Under the pieces are notes generated by a model. It had not been told where the DNA came from. It ran no database searches and saw only the letters and a list, made by a program, of their open reading frames with translations. A stretch of 64,000 nt of DNA from Leisingera daeponensis DSM 23529 (GTDB taxonomy: Bacteria > Pseudomonadota > Alphaproteobacteria > Rhodobacterales > Rhodobacteraceae): the NCBI RefSeq assembly GCF_000473145.1, contig NZ_KI421500.1:2133725-2197724 (forward strand). Reading direction: 5' to 3'. Positions 50,358 through 59,154 of this stretch are shown piece after piece. Numbering within the stretch: position 1 is the first letter of the stretch; the number at the start of each line of letters is the position of its first letter. The position numbers and the translations under genes are program-made.

Positions 50358-51401
50358 ATGTCACAGGCAAGCGAACTCGAGCGCCAGATGCTCGACCTGA
50401 TCAACGCCGAGCGCACTTCGCGCGGGCTCAATCCAGTGCAGCTGGAGCTGCGCCTCAACGATTCGTCAGAAGACCACAGCGAGTGGATGCTGCAGCAGGA
50501 TGTGTTCTCCCACACCGGCGCGGGCGGCTCCAGCGCGGGCGACCGGATGAAGGACGCAGGCTTTGTCTTTTCCGGCAGCTGGACCTGGGCCGAAAACATT
50601 GCCTGGCAAAGCGAGCGCGGCGCCGCCGGCCTCTCCGATGACGTCGTCGATCTGCACAATTCGCTGATGAACAGCCCCGGCCACCGCGCCAACATCCTGA
50701 ACGCCAATGTCGAGGTGATCGGCATCGGTATCGAGCAGGGCAACTTCAACGGCTGGGACGCCGTCATGGTCACCCAGAACTTCGCCAAGACCAGCGCGCC
50801 GCTGCAGCTCGACAGCGGCAGTTCCGGCGGCGGCTCTGGCGGCAGCACCGGCACCGGCGCCACCGCCGGCGATGACATCCTGACCCTGAGCAGCGCAGGC
50901 AGCCTGGACGGTCTGGGTGGCAACGATACCCTGACCGGCAGCGGCGGCAGCGACAGCCTCAGCGGCGACGGCGGCCGCGACAAGCTGCTTGGCCGGGCCG
51001 GCAGTGACAGCCTGGACGGTGGCGCCGGCAACGACGTTCTGCGCGGCGGCGGCGGCGCGGACGATCTGAACGGCGGCGGCGGCAGGGACAGGCTGATTGG
51101 CGGCGCCGGCTCCGACACCTTGGACGGCGGATCGGGCAATGACCGGCTGACCGGCAAGAGCGGCGCTGACATCTTTGTTTTCAGCAGCGGCAACGACACC
51201 GTCACCGATTTCAACCCGAATGCCAGCGGCGAGCGCATCGACCTGGGCGCGGCGGATGGCATCACCAGCTACGCCGACCTGATGAACAGCCACACCAGCC
51301 AGACCGCAAACGGCCTGCTGATCACCGACATCGACGGCGACAGCATGCTGCTGGCGGGCATCACCTCCCAAGACCTCAGCGCAGGCGACTTCCTGTTCTG
51401 A
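50358..51401 (+). CDS. CAP (SCP/PR-1-like) domain protein with C-terminal RTX repeats
   Basis: The start at ATG 50358 with GGAG upstream gives 347 residues. Residues of about 5-150 form a CAP domain: MLDLINAERTSRGLNPVQL, DHSEWMLQQDVFSHTGAGG, NIAWQSER and SPGHRANILNANVEVIGIG, where H109 of GHRANIL and the His of FSHTG are typical site residues. A Gly/Ser linker leads to about nine RTX repeats (residues 175-275) and a tail ending SAGDFLF. There is no signal peptide, and the RTX part and hydrophobic acidic terminus suggest type I secretion. CAP proteins have varied roles; this one is of unknown activity. Confidence 0.9.
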   Translation: MSQASELERQMLDLINAERTSRGLNPVQLELRLNDSSEDHSEWMLQQDVFSHTGAGGSSAGDRMKDAGFVFSGSWTWAENIAWQSERGAAGLSDDVVDLHNSLMNSPGHRANILNANVEVIGIGIEQGNFNGWDAVMVTQNFAKTSAPLQLDSGSSGGGSGGSTGTGATAGDDILTLSSAGSLDGLGGNDTLTGSGGSDSLSGDGGRDKLLGRAGSDSLDGGAGNDVLRGGGGADDLNGGGGRDRLIGGAGSDTLDGGSGNDRLTGKSGADIFVFSSGNDTVTDFNPNASGERIDLGAADGITSYADLMNSHTSQTANGLLITDIDGDSMLLAGITSQDLSAGDFLF

Positions 51402-51418
51402 TCCCCACCGGGCAAACC

Positions 51419-51449
51419 ACGAAAGGGCGCGCCGCGGCGCGCCCTTTTT
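51419..51449. terminator. Terminator between CAP-RTX and PPK2 genes
   Basis: GAAAGGGCGCGCC and GGCGCGCCCTTTTTC arms with almost no loop; T-runs on both strands serve the converging genes. Confidence 0.88.
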
Positions 51450-51483
51450 CATGTGCGGGCTGCAGTGCCCGGGGCTTCAAGCT

Positions 51484-52401
51484 TCAATAGATTTTCGGCA
51501 CGTACAGCTCATCCGGCAGCACCTGGCGCTCGTAATCCGGATTGTACTTGCGGTCCGGCAGCACCACCTTCTCCCCCGGCACCTCCTCATAAGGGATCTT
51601 GGTCAGCAGGTGCTCGATGCAGTTCAGCCTCTCGCGCTTCTTGTCGTTGCCCTCGACGATATACCAGGGCGCCTCGGGGATGTTGGTGCGCTTGAACATC
51701 GCCTCCTTGGCCTTGGTGTACTGCTCCCAGCGGATCCGGCTCTCCAGATCCATCGCCGACAGCTTCCACTGCTTCATCGGATCGTGAATGCGCATCATGA
51801 ACCGCAGCTGCTGCTCCTCGTCGGTGATCGAGAACCAGTATTTCAGCAGGATAATGCCCGACCGCACCAGCATCCTCTCGAATTCCGGAACGTCCTGAAA
51901 GAACTGCTCGACCTGATCGTCGCTGGCGAAGCCCATCACCCGTTCGACACCCGCGCGGTTATACCAGGAGCGGTCGAACAGAACGATCTCGCCGCCCGCC
52001 GGCAGATGCGGCACGTAGCGCTGGAAATACCACTGGCTCTGCTCGCGGCGGTTCGGAGCCGGCAGCGCCACCACCCGCGCCACCCGCGGGTCCAGCCGCT
52101 GGGTGATCCGCTTGATCACCCCGCCCTTGCCGGCCGCATCACGGCCCTCGAACAGGATGCAGACCTTGGCGCCGGTGTGCTGCACCCAGTCCTGCACCTT
52201 GATCAGCTCCGCCTGCAGCCGCAGGAGGTTGCGGAAATAGACCTGCCGGTCGAGCATCTCCGGGTGCTGCTCACGATAAATCTTGCGGATCTCCTGGCTC
52301 AGCATCGGCTCGGAGAACTCAATCTCGATATCCTCGTCCAGCGTGTCCTGCAGCTCCGCTTCCAGCCAATCCAGGGATGCGGTTTCAAATTCGCGGGTCA
52401 C
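51484..52401 (-). CDS. ppk2: Polyphosphate kinase 2 (PPK2 family)
   Basis: This 305-residue enzyme transfers phosphate between polyphosphate and nucleotides, usually making GTP or ATP from the diphosphate. Walker A is ILFEGRDAAGKGGVIKRIT, followed by the PPK2-specific LDPRVARVVALPAPNRREQSQWYFQRYV and the lid/Walker B block IVLFDRSWYNRAGVERVMGF. The C-terminal DRKYNPDYERQVLPDELYVP is typical. The start codon is GTG at 52399-52401 with GGAAGGAACC upstream. Confidence 0.94.
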   Translation of the reverse strand: MTREFETASLDWLEAELQDTLDEDIEIEFSEPMLSQEIRKIYREQHPEMLDRQVYFRNLLRLQAELIKVQDWVQHTGAKVCILFEGRDAAGKGGVIKRITQRLDPRVARVVALPAPNRREQSQWYFQRYVPHLPAGGEIVLFDRSWYNRAGVERVMGFASDDQVEQFFQDVPEFERMLVRSGIILLKYWFSITDEEQQLRFMMRIHDPMKQWKLSAMDLESRIRWEQYTKAKEAMFKRTNIPEAPWYIVEGNDKKRERLNCIEHLLTKIPYEEVPGEKVVLPDRKYNPDYERQVLPDELYVPKIY

Positions 52402-52734
52402 GGGCAGGGTTCCTTCCTTGTCAGGTGGTGCAAACGCCGCCTTTTACCGGCAGCATGTGAATGTTTGATGTCATCCCGCCGGAACAGCCGCGGAATACCT
52501 AGCTGCGCGTGACGGAAAACCATCTGCCGGCTGCGCCCCCCGGACCGGAGACCGCGTGCCGGCAGCTTCCTTTAAGGCAACCGGAAATTCCGCCCGGTTT
52601 CAAGCCCAAAGCCAGCCACGCCCGCGCAACCGGCTGGAACAGCTGCTGCCGCCGTCCATCGCTGGCACGGATGGCGCGCAGGGGGTGCACAGAGGGTGTA
52701 CAGGAGGTGCACGCAAAACACCCCCGCCGGCGCC
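52402..52734. other. Intergenic region between PPK2 and the AsnC-family gene
   Basis: The 333 bases hold the PPK2 promoter region. I see no gene, repeat or site that I can support. Confidence 0.4.
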
Positions 52735-53193
52735 TCAGACCGGCAGTGCCGTTGTCTTGAACACGGTGCGCAGCGCAAAGCTCGACTGCATCTGCGCCAC
52801 CCCCGGCAGCCGCGCCAGGTGCTGACGGTGGATGCGGGCGAAATCCTCGGTGTTTTCCGCCACCACCTTCAGAATGTAATCCGCCGTCCCCGCCATCAGA
52901 TGGCACTCCAGCACATCCGGGATTCTGGACACCGCCTTCTCAAACGCGTCCAGCACCTCGTCCGCCTGGCCGGACAGGGTGATCTCGACAAACACCGTTG
53001 ACGGCACATTCATCTTGCGCGCATCCAGCAGCGCGACATAATCGCGGATATACCCCTCCGCCTCCAGCCGCTGCACCCGCCGGTGGCAGGCCGAGGCGGA
53101 CAGGTTCACCCGCTCCGACAGGTCGGCGTTGGAGATGCGGCCCTGTTTCTGCAGAACCGAGAGTATGCGACGATCTGTTTCGTCCAAAGACAT
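52735..53193 (-). CDS. Lrp/AsnC-family transcriptional regulator
   Basis: This protein starts MSLDETDRRILSVLQKQGRI at 53193, giving 152 residues, the usual length for the family. The helix-turn-helix (ISNADLSERVNLSASACHRRVQRLE) is followed by an AsnC/RAM ligand domain with MAGTADYILKVVAENTEDF. A longer frame begins at 53250, but that would put a 15-base palindrome inside the coding region, so the shorter form is preferred. It is divergent from ald and probably controls it, as is common for alanine dehydrogenase genes. Confidence 0.9.
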   Translation of the reverse strand: MSLDETDRRILSVLQKQGRISNADLSERVNLSASACHRRVQRLEAEGYIRDYVALLDARKMNVPSTVFVEITLSGQADEVLDAFEKAVSRIPDVLECHLMAGTADYILKVVAENTEDFARIHRQHLARLPGVAQMQSSFALRTVFKTTALPV

Positions 53194-53228
53194 TTCGCGA
53201 AGATCCTTGCTGGGTTTGGCATGTATAG

Positions 53229-53243
53229 TCGAAGATTCTTCGA
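53229..53243. promoter_or_regulatory. Candidate AsnC-family operator between the regulator and ald
   Basis: TCGAAGATTCTTCGA is a perfect 7+1+7 palindrome about 90 bases before ald and 36 before the regulator. TTCGCGAA at 53194-53201 may be a second half-related site. Confidence 0.55.
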
Positions 53244-53332
53244 AAGGCATGTTTTTATTTTGCCCAAAAAAGAAGCACCTTTTCCGCTGCCTGCGGCAAA
53301 ATGACCGCAGACAGTTTTGAGGAGAGACTCAC

Positions 53333-54451
53333 ATGAAAATCGGCTGCCCCACCGAGATCAAACCGCAGGAATTCCGCGTCGGCATGACCCCTGACGCCGC
53401 CCGCGAGGCCGTCAGCCACGGCCATGAGGTTGTCATCCAGAAAGGCGCCGGCATGGGCGCAGGCTTCACCGACGAGGACTATGTCTCCGCCGGGGCCGCG
53501 ATCCTGGACACCGCCGAGGAAATCTTTGCCACTGCCGACATGATCGTCAAGGTGAAGGAACCGCAGGCGGTTGAGCGCAAGATGCTGCGCGAAGGCCAGC
53601 TGCTGTTCACCTACCTGCACCTGGCCCCCGATCCGGAGCAGACCAAAGACCTGCTGGAAAGCGGCTGTACTGCAATTGCTTACGAGACCGTCACCGACGA
53701 CCGCGGCGGCCTGCCGCTGCTGGCGCCGATGTCGGAAGTGGCCGGCCGCCTGGCTCCGCAGGTCGGCGCCTGGACCCTGCAAAAGGCCAACGGCGGCCGC
53801 GGCGTGCTGATGGGCGGCGTCCCCGGCGTGGCTCCGGCCAAGGTCGTGGTGATCGGCGGCGGCGTCGTCGGTACCCACGCAGCCAAGGTCGCGGCCGGCA
53901 TGGGCGCGGATGTGACAATCCTCGACCGGTCGCTGACCCGCCTGAAGTACCTGGACGACGTCTTCGGCCGCTCGTTCAAGAACCAGTACTCCACCGCCGG
54001 CGCAACGGCCGAGCTGGTGCGCGAGGCAGACATGGTGATCGGCGCGGTCCTGATCCCGGGCGCGGCAGCGCCGAAACTGGTGTCCCGTGCGCAGCTGTCG
54101 GAGATGAAGCCGGGCGCGGTTCTGGTGGACGTCGCCATCGACCAGGGCGGCTGCTTCGAGACCTCCAAGGCGACCACCCACGCCGAGCCGATCTATGAGG
54201 TCGACGGCATCATGCACTACTGCGTGGCCAACATGCCGGGCGCCGTGGCGCGCACCTCGACCCAGGCCCTGGGCAATGCGACCCTGCCCTTCATGCTGAA
54301 CCTGGCCAACAAAGGCTGGCGCCAGGCGTGTGAGGACGACCCGCACCTGCTGAACGGCCTGAACGTGCACGCAGGCCAGCTGACCTACTACGCGGTCGGC
54401 GAAGCCCTCGGTCTGGACGTGCTGTCGCCGAAACTGGCGTTGAAGCAGTAA
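53333..54451 (+). CDS. ald: Alanine dehydrogenase
   Basis: This 372-residue cytoplasmic enzyme interconverts L-alanine with pyruvate and ammonia using NAD. The opening [20 protein letters not shown], the substrate residues Lys in VKVKEPQ and His in TYLHLAPD, and the NAD-binding [24 protein letters not shown] are all canonical, as is [25 protein letters not shown] precedes the start. A divergent AsnC regulator and palindrome suggest induction by an amino acid. Confidence 0.97.
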   Translation: MKIGCPTEIKPQEFRVGMTPDAAREAVSHGHEVVIQKGAGMGAGFTDEDYVSAGAAILDTAEEIFATADMIVKVKEPQAVERKMLREGQLLFTYLHLAPDPEQTKDLLESGCTAIAYETVTDDRGGLPLLAPMSEVAGRLAPQVGAWTLQKANGGRGVLMGGVPGVAPAKVVVIGGGVVGTHAAKVAAGMGADVTILDRSLTRLKYLDDVFGRSFKNQYSTAGATAELVREADMVIGAVLIPGAAAPKLVSRAQLSEMKPGAVLVDVAIDQGGCFETSKATTHAEPIYEVDGIMHYCVANMPGAVARTSTQALGNATLPFMLNLANKGWRQACEDDPHLLNGLNVHAGQLTYYAVGEALGLDVLSPKLALKQ

Positions 54452-54482
54452 GGCCAAGGCCCGCACGCACTGCGGAAATTAG

Positions 54483-54510
54483 AAAGCCCCGCCCGACCGG
54501 CGGGGCTTTT
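54483..54510 (+). terminator. Terminator after ald
   Basis: AAAGCCCCGCC and GGCGGGGCTTTT arms with a 5-base loop, 31 bases after the ald stop. Confidence 0.88.
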
Positions 54511-54739
54511 GCTTTGCCGGACGTCCGGAGCGTCACCGGCAGGCGCTCATGCGCCCGGCCCCGCTTCCGTTCACCTATTGGATACAATCGGGAAGGTTTG
54601 TTCCCGGCTGAGTGGTTTTTAGCCCTCGCAAATTTTGTTAAAAATAAGGCGAATTTGTGAAAATGCGGCATGCCTGAACAGCAACGGCCGGCAGGGCAAG
54701 GCCGCTCAGCCATTTCCGGTCACAAGGGAACTCCCCCCT

Positions 54740-55624
54740 ATGCCTGATAGTTCAAAGATCTTTACCTATGCGGTGGAGGGTCTCACCTACACCGTCACCG
54801 TTTACGAGGAAAACGGCGAATTTTTTGCCGATATCACCGTCGGCGAAGGCGCAATGGATGTGAATGCCATCTACTTTGGCGATGACGACTTCTCCGGCTC
54901 CAGCGAGGCGCTGAAGGGCCCGCTGAACATGAATGGCGCCAGCCTCGACGGCGAAAAAGTGCAGTGGGACGAGGCCACCGAACTCAGCAGCCCCGGCCTA
55001 GGCCCGGAAGGAGAAGCCAAGGAAACTTACTTGCAGGCCGGGGATACGATGACGGTTGCCCTGGACATCGAAGACCTGGATGAAATTGGCGTCTTCGGCA
55101 TCCGCGCCACTTCCACGACCACCGACGCAGGTTCCATCAAGGCCGTCAGCAGCGATCCTGAGGAGCCGGTGGAGCCGGAAGACCCCTTCTATGGCAAGGT
55201 TTTTTTCGGGGAGGTGTTTTCCGAAACCGGCGACCCGCTAGGGGGCACCTACATTCTGGAAGAAGAACCCGATCCGAACCCCTACAGCGTGCCGGCGCTT
55301 CCCGAGGGAACCGAGCCCACCTTTGAAAACTACCTGTCTTACTACCTGTCGGATGAGATGGGCGGCGATCTGGCCGCGGTGGAGGGCGTGGTCTTTTACG
55401 GCCCCGGCGAGGACGGCACCCAGGAAGAGCTGTTCCGCATTGCAGCACCGGAGGGCGGTTTCGCGGGCGCCGATGCGCTGCTGGCGGCCTATGACGGTGC
55501 TCTCAGCGGTACAGAGGATCTGTCCGGACAGGACCTGATGGCAGCACTGAGCCTGTACGATTATGCCATGCCGGAGCCGGAAACCGTTGAGGACATGAGC
55601 GCGGACGAATTCGATATGGTCTGA
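54740..55624 (+). CDS. Very acidic protein of unknown function
   Basis: I do not recognise this protein of 294 residues. From ATG 54740 (AAGGGA upstream) it contains, by hand count, about 65 Asp/Glu against 8 Lys/Arg and no Cys. The N-terminal 125 residues look beta-rich (FTYAVEGLTYTVTVYEENGEF; FGIRATSTTT), then an acidic Pro-rich linker (EEPVEPEDP), then a helical C-terminal part (YLSYYLSDEMGGDL; DALLAAYDGAL). There is no signal peptide or membrane segment. The C-terminus SADEFDMV, acidic then hydrophobic, resembles type I secretion tails such as the DLFLF and GDFLF of the neighbouring RTX proteins. An AT-rich promoter-like stretch lies at 54625-54668. Confidence 0.72.
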   Translation: MPDSSKIFTYAVEGLTYTVTVYEENGEFFADITVGEGAMDVNAIYFGDDDFSGSSEALKGPLNMNGASLDGEKVQWDEATELSSPGLGPEGEAKETYLQAGDTMTVALDIEDLDEIGVFGIRATSTTTDAGSIKAVSSDPEEPVEPEDPFYGKVFFGEVFSETGDPLGGTYILEEEPDPNPYSVPALPEGTEPTFENYLSYYLSDEMGGDLAAVEGVVFYGPGEDGTQEELFRIAAPEGGFAGADALLAAYDGALSGTEDLSGQDLMAALSLYDYAMPEPETVEDMSADEFDMV

Positions 55625-55820
55625 CCAGCGCCCCGCCTGTCGCTTGTGTGTTCTGGTGCGGCTGGGGGCATCTCAGCCGCCCGCGGATCTCCCGAGCCTT
55701 GACCTTACGGAAATACCGGGGCAAGCGACACGGTTGATCCTTGAAATCGCCGCAACCCTTAGTATAGCCCCTCCTTACCAGCACTATTAACGACTGTGAA
55801 ACTTATCAAGGGTTGAGTAC

Positions 55821-56726
55821 ATGCCGACAATGACTGTGACCGGGTCTCTGGAAGCTCAGATGGCCGGGCTTGTTGCAACCTTCAACGGCGCGCAGCTGAA
55901 CAACAAATACGACACCGGCACCTTCCTGCTGATCTACAACTACCCCTATTCTGTGAGCCTTTTCGGCAACGACCTGCGGGTGCCCGGCTCAGGCAGCTAT
56001 TTCATCACCGGCAGCATCACCGAATTTGAATATTCTGAGATTTCCCTGACCCCGTCGATTAAATTCAGCGATAAACTGGTGCTGGACGGCGTCGATGTCA
56101 GTGCGGACGGCCTATTCGACCTGACCAGCCGCACCGCCACCACGGCCACGGGCCGGTTCGATCTCGACCAGTTTGTATCTTTCGTGAACGGTGAAGACTG
56201 GACCATCAGCGGTTCTGACGAAGACGATAACATCCGGCCCGGTCAGTACTACAAGCTGGCCGGCAGCGAAACTATCGATGCCGGACGCGGGGCGGATACT
56301 GTCTCCGCCGGAGCGGGCGCCGATTCCATTTCCGGCGGCAGCGGCAGAGATGTTCTCAAGGGCCGCAACGGCAAGGATACCATTGATGGCGGGTCCGGCG
56401 CCGACAGGCTGATGGGCGGCAACGGCAACGACAACCTGTATGGCGGTGGCGGCAAAGATGTCCTGTACGGCAACAGGGGCAACGACACCCTGGACGGAGG
56501 CGACGGCGCTGACCTCTTCGTGTTCAAGCGCGGAGACGGCTCCGACACAATCCTCAATTTCGACACCAGCGAGGACCTGATCCGGATCAAGCGCGGCGCC
56601 TCCGATTTCTCTGATCTCACGATTTCGCAAACAGACGGCGGCGCCGAAGTCAGTTTCGCCAACGTCTCCATCACGCTATCCGGCCTTGACGCCGAGGACA
56701 TCACCGCCGATCTGTTCTTGTTCTGA
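55821..56726 (+). CDS. RTX calcium-binding protein
   Basis: This 301-residue protein begins [20 protein letters not shown] with no signal peptide. About 140 N-terminal residues form a beta-rich domain of unknown role. Residues of about 150-235 hold RTX nonapeptides ([50 protein letters not shown]), which fold on binding Ca2+ outside the cell. The end, [11 protein letters not shown], is a typical type I secretion terminus. It lies 196 bases after the acidic protein gene in the same direction. No T1SS transporter gene is in the window. Confidence 0.88.
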   Translation: MPTMTVTGSLEAQMAGLVATFNGAQLNNKYDTGTFLLIYNYPYSVSLFGNDLRVPGSGSYFITGSITEFEYSEISLTPSIKFSDKLVLDGVDVSADGLFDLTSRTATTATGRFDLDQFVSFVNGEDWTISGSDEDDNIRPGQYYKLAGSETIDAGRGADTVSAGAGADSISGGSGRDVLKGRNGKDTIDGGSGADRLMGGNGNDNLYGGGGKDVLYGNRGNDTLDGGDGADLFVFKRGDGSDTILNFDTSEDLIRIKRGASDFSDLTISQTDGGAEVSFANVSITLSGLDAEDITADLFLF

Positions 56727-56731
56727 CGGCG

Positions 56732-56765
56732 GCAGAGAGCTGCGGCCCATCCCGCGGCTCTCTGC
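56732..56765 (+). terminator. Terminator after the RTX gene
   Basis: GCAGAGAGC-T-GCGG and CCGC-GGCTCTCTGC arms, followed by TGGGCTTTCCCTTTT. Confidence 0.75.
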
Positions 56766-56937
56766 TGGGCTTTCCCTTTTCACCGCAGGAACAAGCTGCT
56801 TGCTTGCGGCGTCCCTTCCTCTCCCGTGAAAGTTGAGCCTTCGCCGCCCGAACTTTCCCCGCTGCGCCCTATTGCCACAGCCCGGCTCTTCCACGACAGT
56901 CCGGCGCAATGAATGACAGCGCGGAGGGACAGCGCAC

Positions 56938-57744
56938 ATGGAACAGATGATGCAAGAGGCAGGCGCCTATTGGCCCCTGTTGGTAAGTGGCGCCAAGGCG
57001 CTGGTGGTGCTGATCCTCGGCTGGATTGCCACCGGCTGGATCAGCAGCGTGGTCCGGCGGCGGATCAACAGCACGCCGCAGATCGACCCGACACTGGGCA
57101 ATTTTGCCGCCAGCACAGTACGCTGGGTGCTGCTCCTGGTGGTGCTGGTTGCCGTCCTCAACATCTTCGGGATCGAAGCCACCAGCCTGGTCGCCATGCT
57201 GGGCGCCGCCACCCTGGCGATCGGTCTGGCGCTGCAGGGCACGCTCAGCGATCTGGCCGCGGGGGTGATGCTGATCCTGTTCCGCCCCTACAAGATCGGC
57301 CAGTTTGTCGACATCGGCGGCACCTCGGGCACCGTGAAGGATCTGAACCTCTTCGTGACCGAGCTGGCGACGCCGGATAACGTGCAGATCATCGTGCCAA
57401 ACGGCAAGGCCTGGGGCGCGATCATCACCAACTTCTCGCATCACCCCACACGCCGCGCCGACCTCGTGTTCGGCATCGACTACGGCGACAGCGCCGAGGT
57501 GGCCAAGGCAATCATCCTGGAGCAGGCAAACGCCGACCCCCGGGTGCTGCAGGATCCCGCCCCTTGGGTCCGGGTCACCAACCTGGGCGAAAGCTCCGTC
57601 GATCTGACCGCACGGCTCTGGTGCCAGGCAGATGATTACTGGGAGCTGAAATTTGCCCTGATGCAGAGCGTGAAAGAGGCGTTTGACGCCAAGGGCATCT
57701 CAATCCCCTACCCGCACACGGTGGAAGTCAAGAAGGAAGGCTGA
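56938..57744 (+). CDS. Small-conductance mechanosensitive channel (MscS family)
   Basis: This 268-residue inner-membrane channel opens on hypo-osmotic stress. The pore helix and following segment ATSLVAMLGAATLAIGLALQGTLSDLAAG is the MscS signature. The cytoplasmic domain begins VMLILFRPYKIGQFVDIGGTSGTV and contains VPNGKAWGAIITNFSHHPTRRADLVFGIDY. Three membrane helices are predicted, the typical size for MscS. It ends HTVEVKKEG. Confidence 0.95.
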   Translation: MEQMMQEAGAYWPLLVSGAKALVVLILGWIATGWISSVVRRRINSTPQIDPTLGNFAASTVRWVLLLVVLVAVLNIFGIEATSLVAMLGAATLAIGLALQGTLSDLAAGVMLILFRPYKIGQFVDIGGTSGTVKDLNLFVTELATPDNVQIIVPNGKAWGAIITNFSHHPTRRADLVFGIDYGDSAEVAKAIILEQANADPRVLQDPAPWVRVTNLGESSVDLTARLWCQADDYWELKFALMQSVKEAFDAKGISIPYPHTVEVKKEG

Positions 57745-57842
57745 GGCCCTCCCGCCCGTCTTCGGGCCCTGCGGGCCTCAGCCCGTTGGGCCCGGCGCCC
57801 CCCCCCTGCGGCGGGGCGTCTTGCAGTGCGGCAGCGGCCGGC
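57745..57842. repeat. REP-like repeat after mscS
   Basis: CCCTCCCGCCCGTCTTCGGG, CCCTGCGGGCCTCAGCCCGTTGGGC and CCGGCGCC with a following GC-rich palindrome resemble the blocks at 3899 and 19998. Confidence 0.5.
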
Positions 57843-58379
57843 TCAGCGCGACCGGGCGGCAGTGGCGGCAAGGGTGGCAGCCTGGCGCGCCCGCGCCGCA
57901 CGGGCCCGCTCGAGCCGCCTGTCCTGCGGCTGTTCGGGCGGCCAGCCGCAGACAACCGTGCTCCCGTCCAGATCGGTAAAGGCCCATTGCGCGGCCAGCA
58001 GCTGATAGCTTTTGACCTCCCAGCCGGAGGTATCGGGTTCAAACCGCAGCCGCCAGGTGCCCCGCACCTGGACCGGCAGCCGCAGCTGCTGGATCCGGAC
58101 CATCGCGTCGTGCCCGGTCATCGCCGCGCGCACCCCCTGCGCCCGCAGCTTCTTCATCCGCTCCACCAGCGCTGCCGCTTCCCGCAACCGGCGGCCGGCA
58201 AACACCACTTCAATCTCCGTCCCTGGCCGGACAATCCCCTTCACCACCAGATCACGGCGGTTGTTGCGGCTGAACACCGGCACCAGCTCAACCGGAACGT
58301 CGCGCACCTCGCGCTTGAACAGGCCCGCATCCTCGATCTGCGGGGTGATTTGCGAGGGTGGTCTGCGGCGGTTCGTCAT
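57843..58379 (-). CDS. Conserved-type hypothetical basic protein
   Basis: I do not recognise this protein of 178 residues, started at ATG 58377-58379 (MTNRRRPPSQITPQIEDAGL). It has a sensible domain-like core: VPVELVPVFSRNNRRDLVVKGI, a strand-rich middle (GTEIEVVFAGRRL) and LPVQVRGTWRLRFEPDTSGW. The tail is Arg/Ala-rich (RRLERARAARARQAA). It contains no signal peptide or helix for the membrane. The residue pattern and codon use look like real coding sequence, but the role is unknown. Confidence 0.65.
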   Translation of the reverse strand: MTNRRRPPSQITPQIEDAGLFKREVRDVPVELVPVFSRNNRRDLVVKGIVRPGTEIEVVFAGRRLREAAALVERMKKLRAQGVRAAMTGHDAMVRIQQLRLPVQVRGTWRLRFEPDTSGWEVKSYQLLAAQWAFTDLDGSTVVCGWPPEQPQDRRLERARAARARQAATLAATAARSR

Positions 58380-58524
58380 GGCATGTCCCGGCATCGCCCG
58401 GTTAAGCGAGCGGCTGCCCTGTCAACTGTCTTGTGTCTTTTCCCGCACCCTAGGCCGCCGCGCTTAACGAAGCGTTGAATGAGCGCAAAAAGGGAGTACC
58501 GCCGTAAAAAACCAGCGGCGTCCG

Positions 58525-58622
58525 TGCGGGCGAAGCACCGCCGCGCCGCGCAAAGCGCGGCGCCACCCCCAACGCTGCCTGGCGCTTCCCCGGAAGCGCC
58601 TTCAGGGGCGGGAGAACCCGGC
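58525..58622. repeat. REP-like repeat between hypothetical and GNAT genes
   Basis: CCGCCGCGCCGCGCAAAGCG with GCGGCG inverse arms, then CCACCCCCAACGCTGCC and a tail GGGGCGGGAGAACCCGGCC. It shares the CCCAACG core and GGCGGGAG tail with the other REP-like blocks. Confidence 0.5.
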
Positions 58623-58623
58623 C

Positions 58624-59154
58624 TCAGACACGCGCGACCGGCCGTTTCATAACCAGCGCCGGAGCGTCTTTGTACACCGCTTCGCCTGCAGGCGCGTATC
58701 CCAGCTTGCGCGCCACCCGCTGGGATGCCGCGTGAGAAGGGTCAAGGATACAGGCGGTCTCCGCCCAATCCGTGGCCTCCGCCGCCCACTGATGCATACG
58801 GCGCACCGCTTCGGTTGCCAGCCCCCGGCCTTGCATGTCAGGCGCCAGCACCCAGCCCGCTTCGGGGATGCCGTCCAGCGGCGGCTCCATCGCGCGCCGG
58901 AAATCGGCAAACCCAACCTCACCGATGAACGTGCCGCAGCCGCGCAGGGTCACCGCCCAATAGCCATAGCCCAGCGCCTGCCAATGGCCGATGTAGCGCA
59001 GCAGCCGGGTCCAGCTTTCCTGCAGGGTCGAGGGCTGGCCGGAAATGAACCGCACCACCTCCGGCTCTGCCCAGAGCGCCGCGACGGCAGCAAAATCCTG
59101 CACCCTATGCGGGCGCAGGATCAGCCGGTCCGTCTCCAGAACCGGATAGGTCAT
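58624..59154 (-). CDS. GNAT-family N-acetyltransferase (RimJ/RimL type)
   Basis: This 176-residue protein opens VLETDRLILRPHRVQDF, the RimJ/RimL signature, with GCGTFIGEVGFADF in the central strand, PEAGWVLAPDMQGRGLATEAVRR as the acetyl-CoA loop (Q-G-R-G-L-A), and SHAASQRVARKLGYAPAGE at the end. It may modify protein N-termini or small amines. Its ATG overlaps the ytoQ stop by 4 bases, so it is the last gene of a three-gene operon. Confidence 0.92.
   Translation of the reverse strand: MTYPVLETDRLILRPHRVQDFAAVAALWAEPEVVRFISGQPSTLQESWTRLLRYIGHWQALGYGYWAVTLRGCGTFIGEVGFADFRRAMEPPLDGIPEAGWVLAPDMQGRGLATEAVRRMHQWAAEATDWAETACILDPSHAASQRVARKLGYAPAGEAVYKDAPALVMKRPVARV

Noticed and set aside
50930..51150. 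Short tandem DNA repeats
   Set aside because: They encode RTX nonapeptides of the CAP-RTX protein.
53255..54466. A 403-residue open frame on the minus strand
   Set aside because: Antisense to alanine dehydrogenase.
54635..54739. N-terminal extension of the acidic protein from ATG 54635
   Set aside because: The added residues are basic and Cys-containing, unlike the rest, and the AT-rich promoter-like stretch overlaps this region; ATG 54740 has a ribosome binding site.
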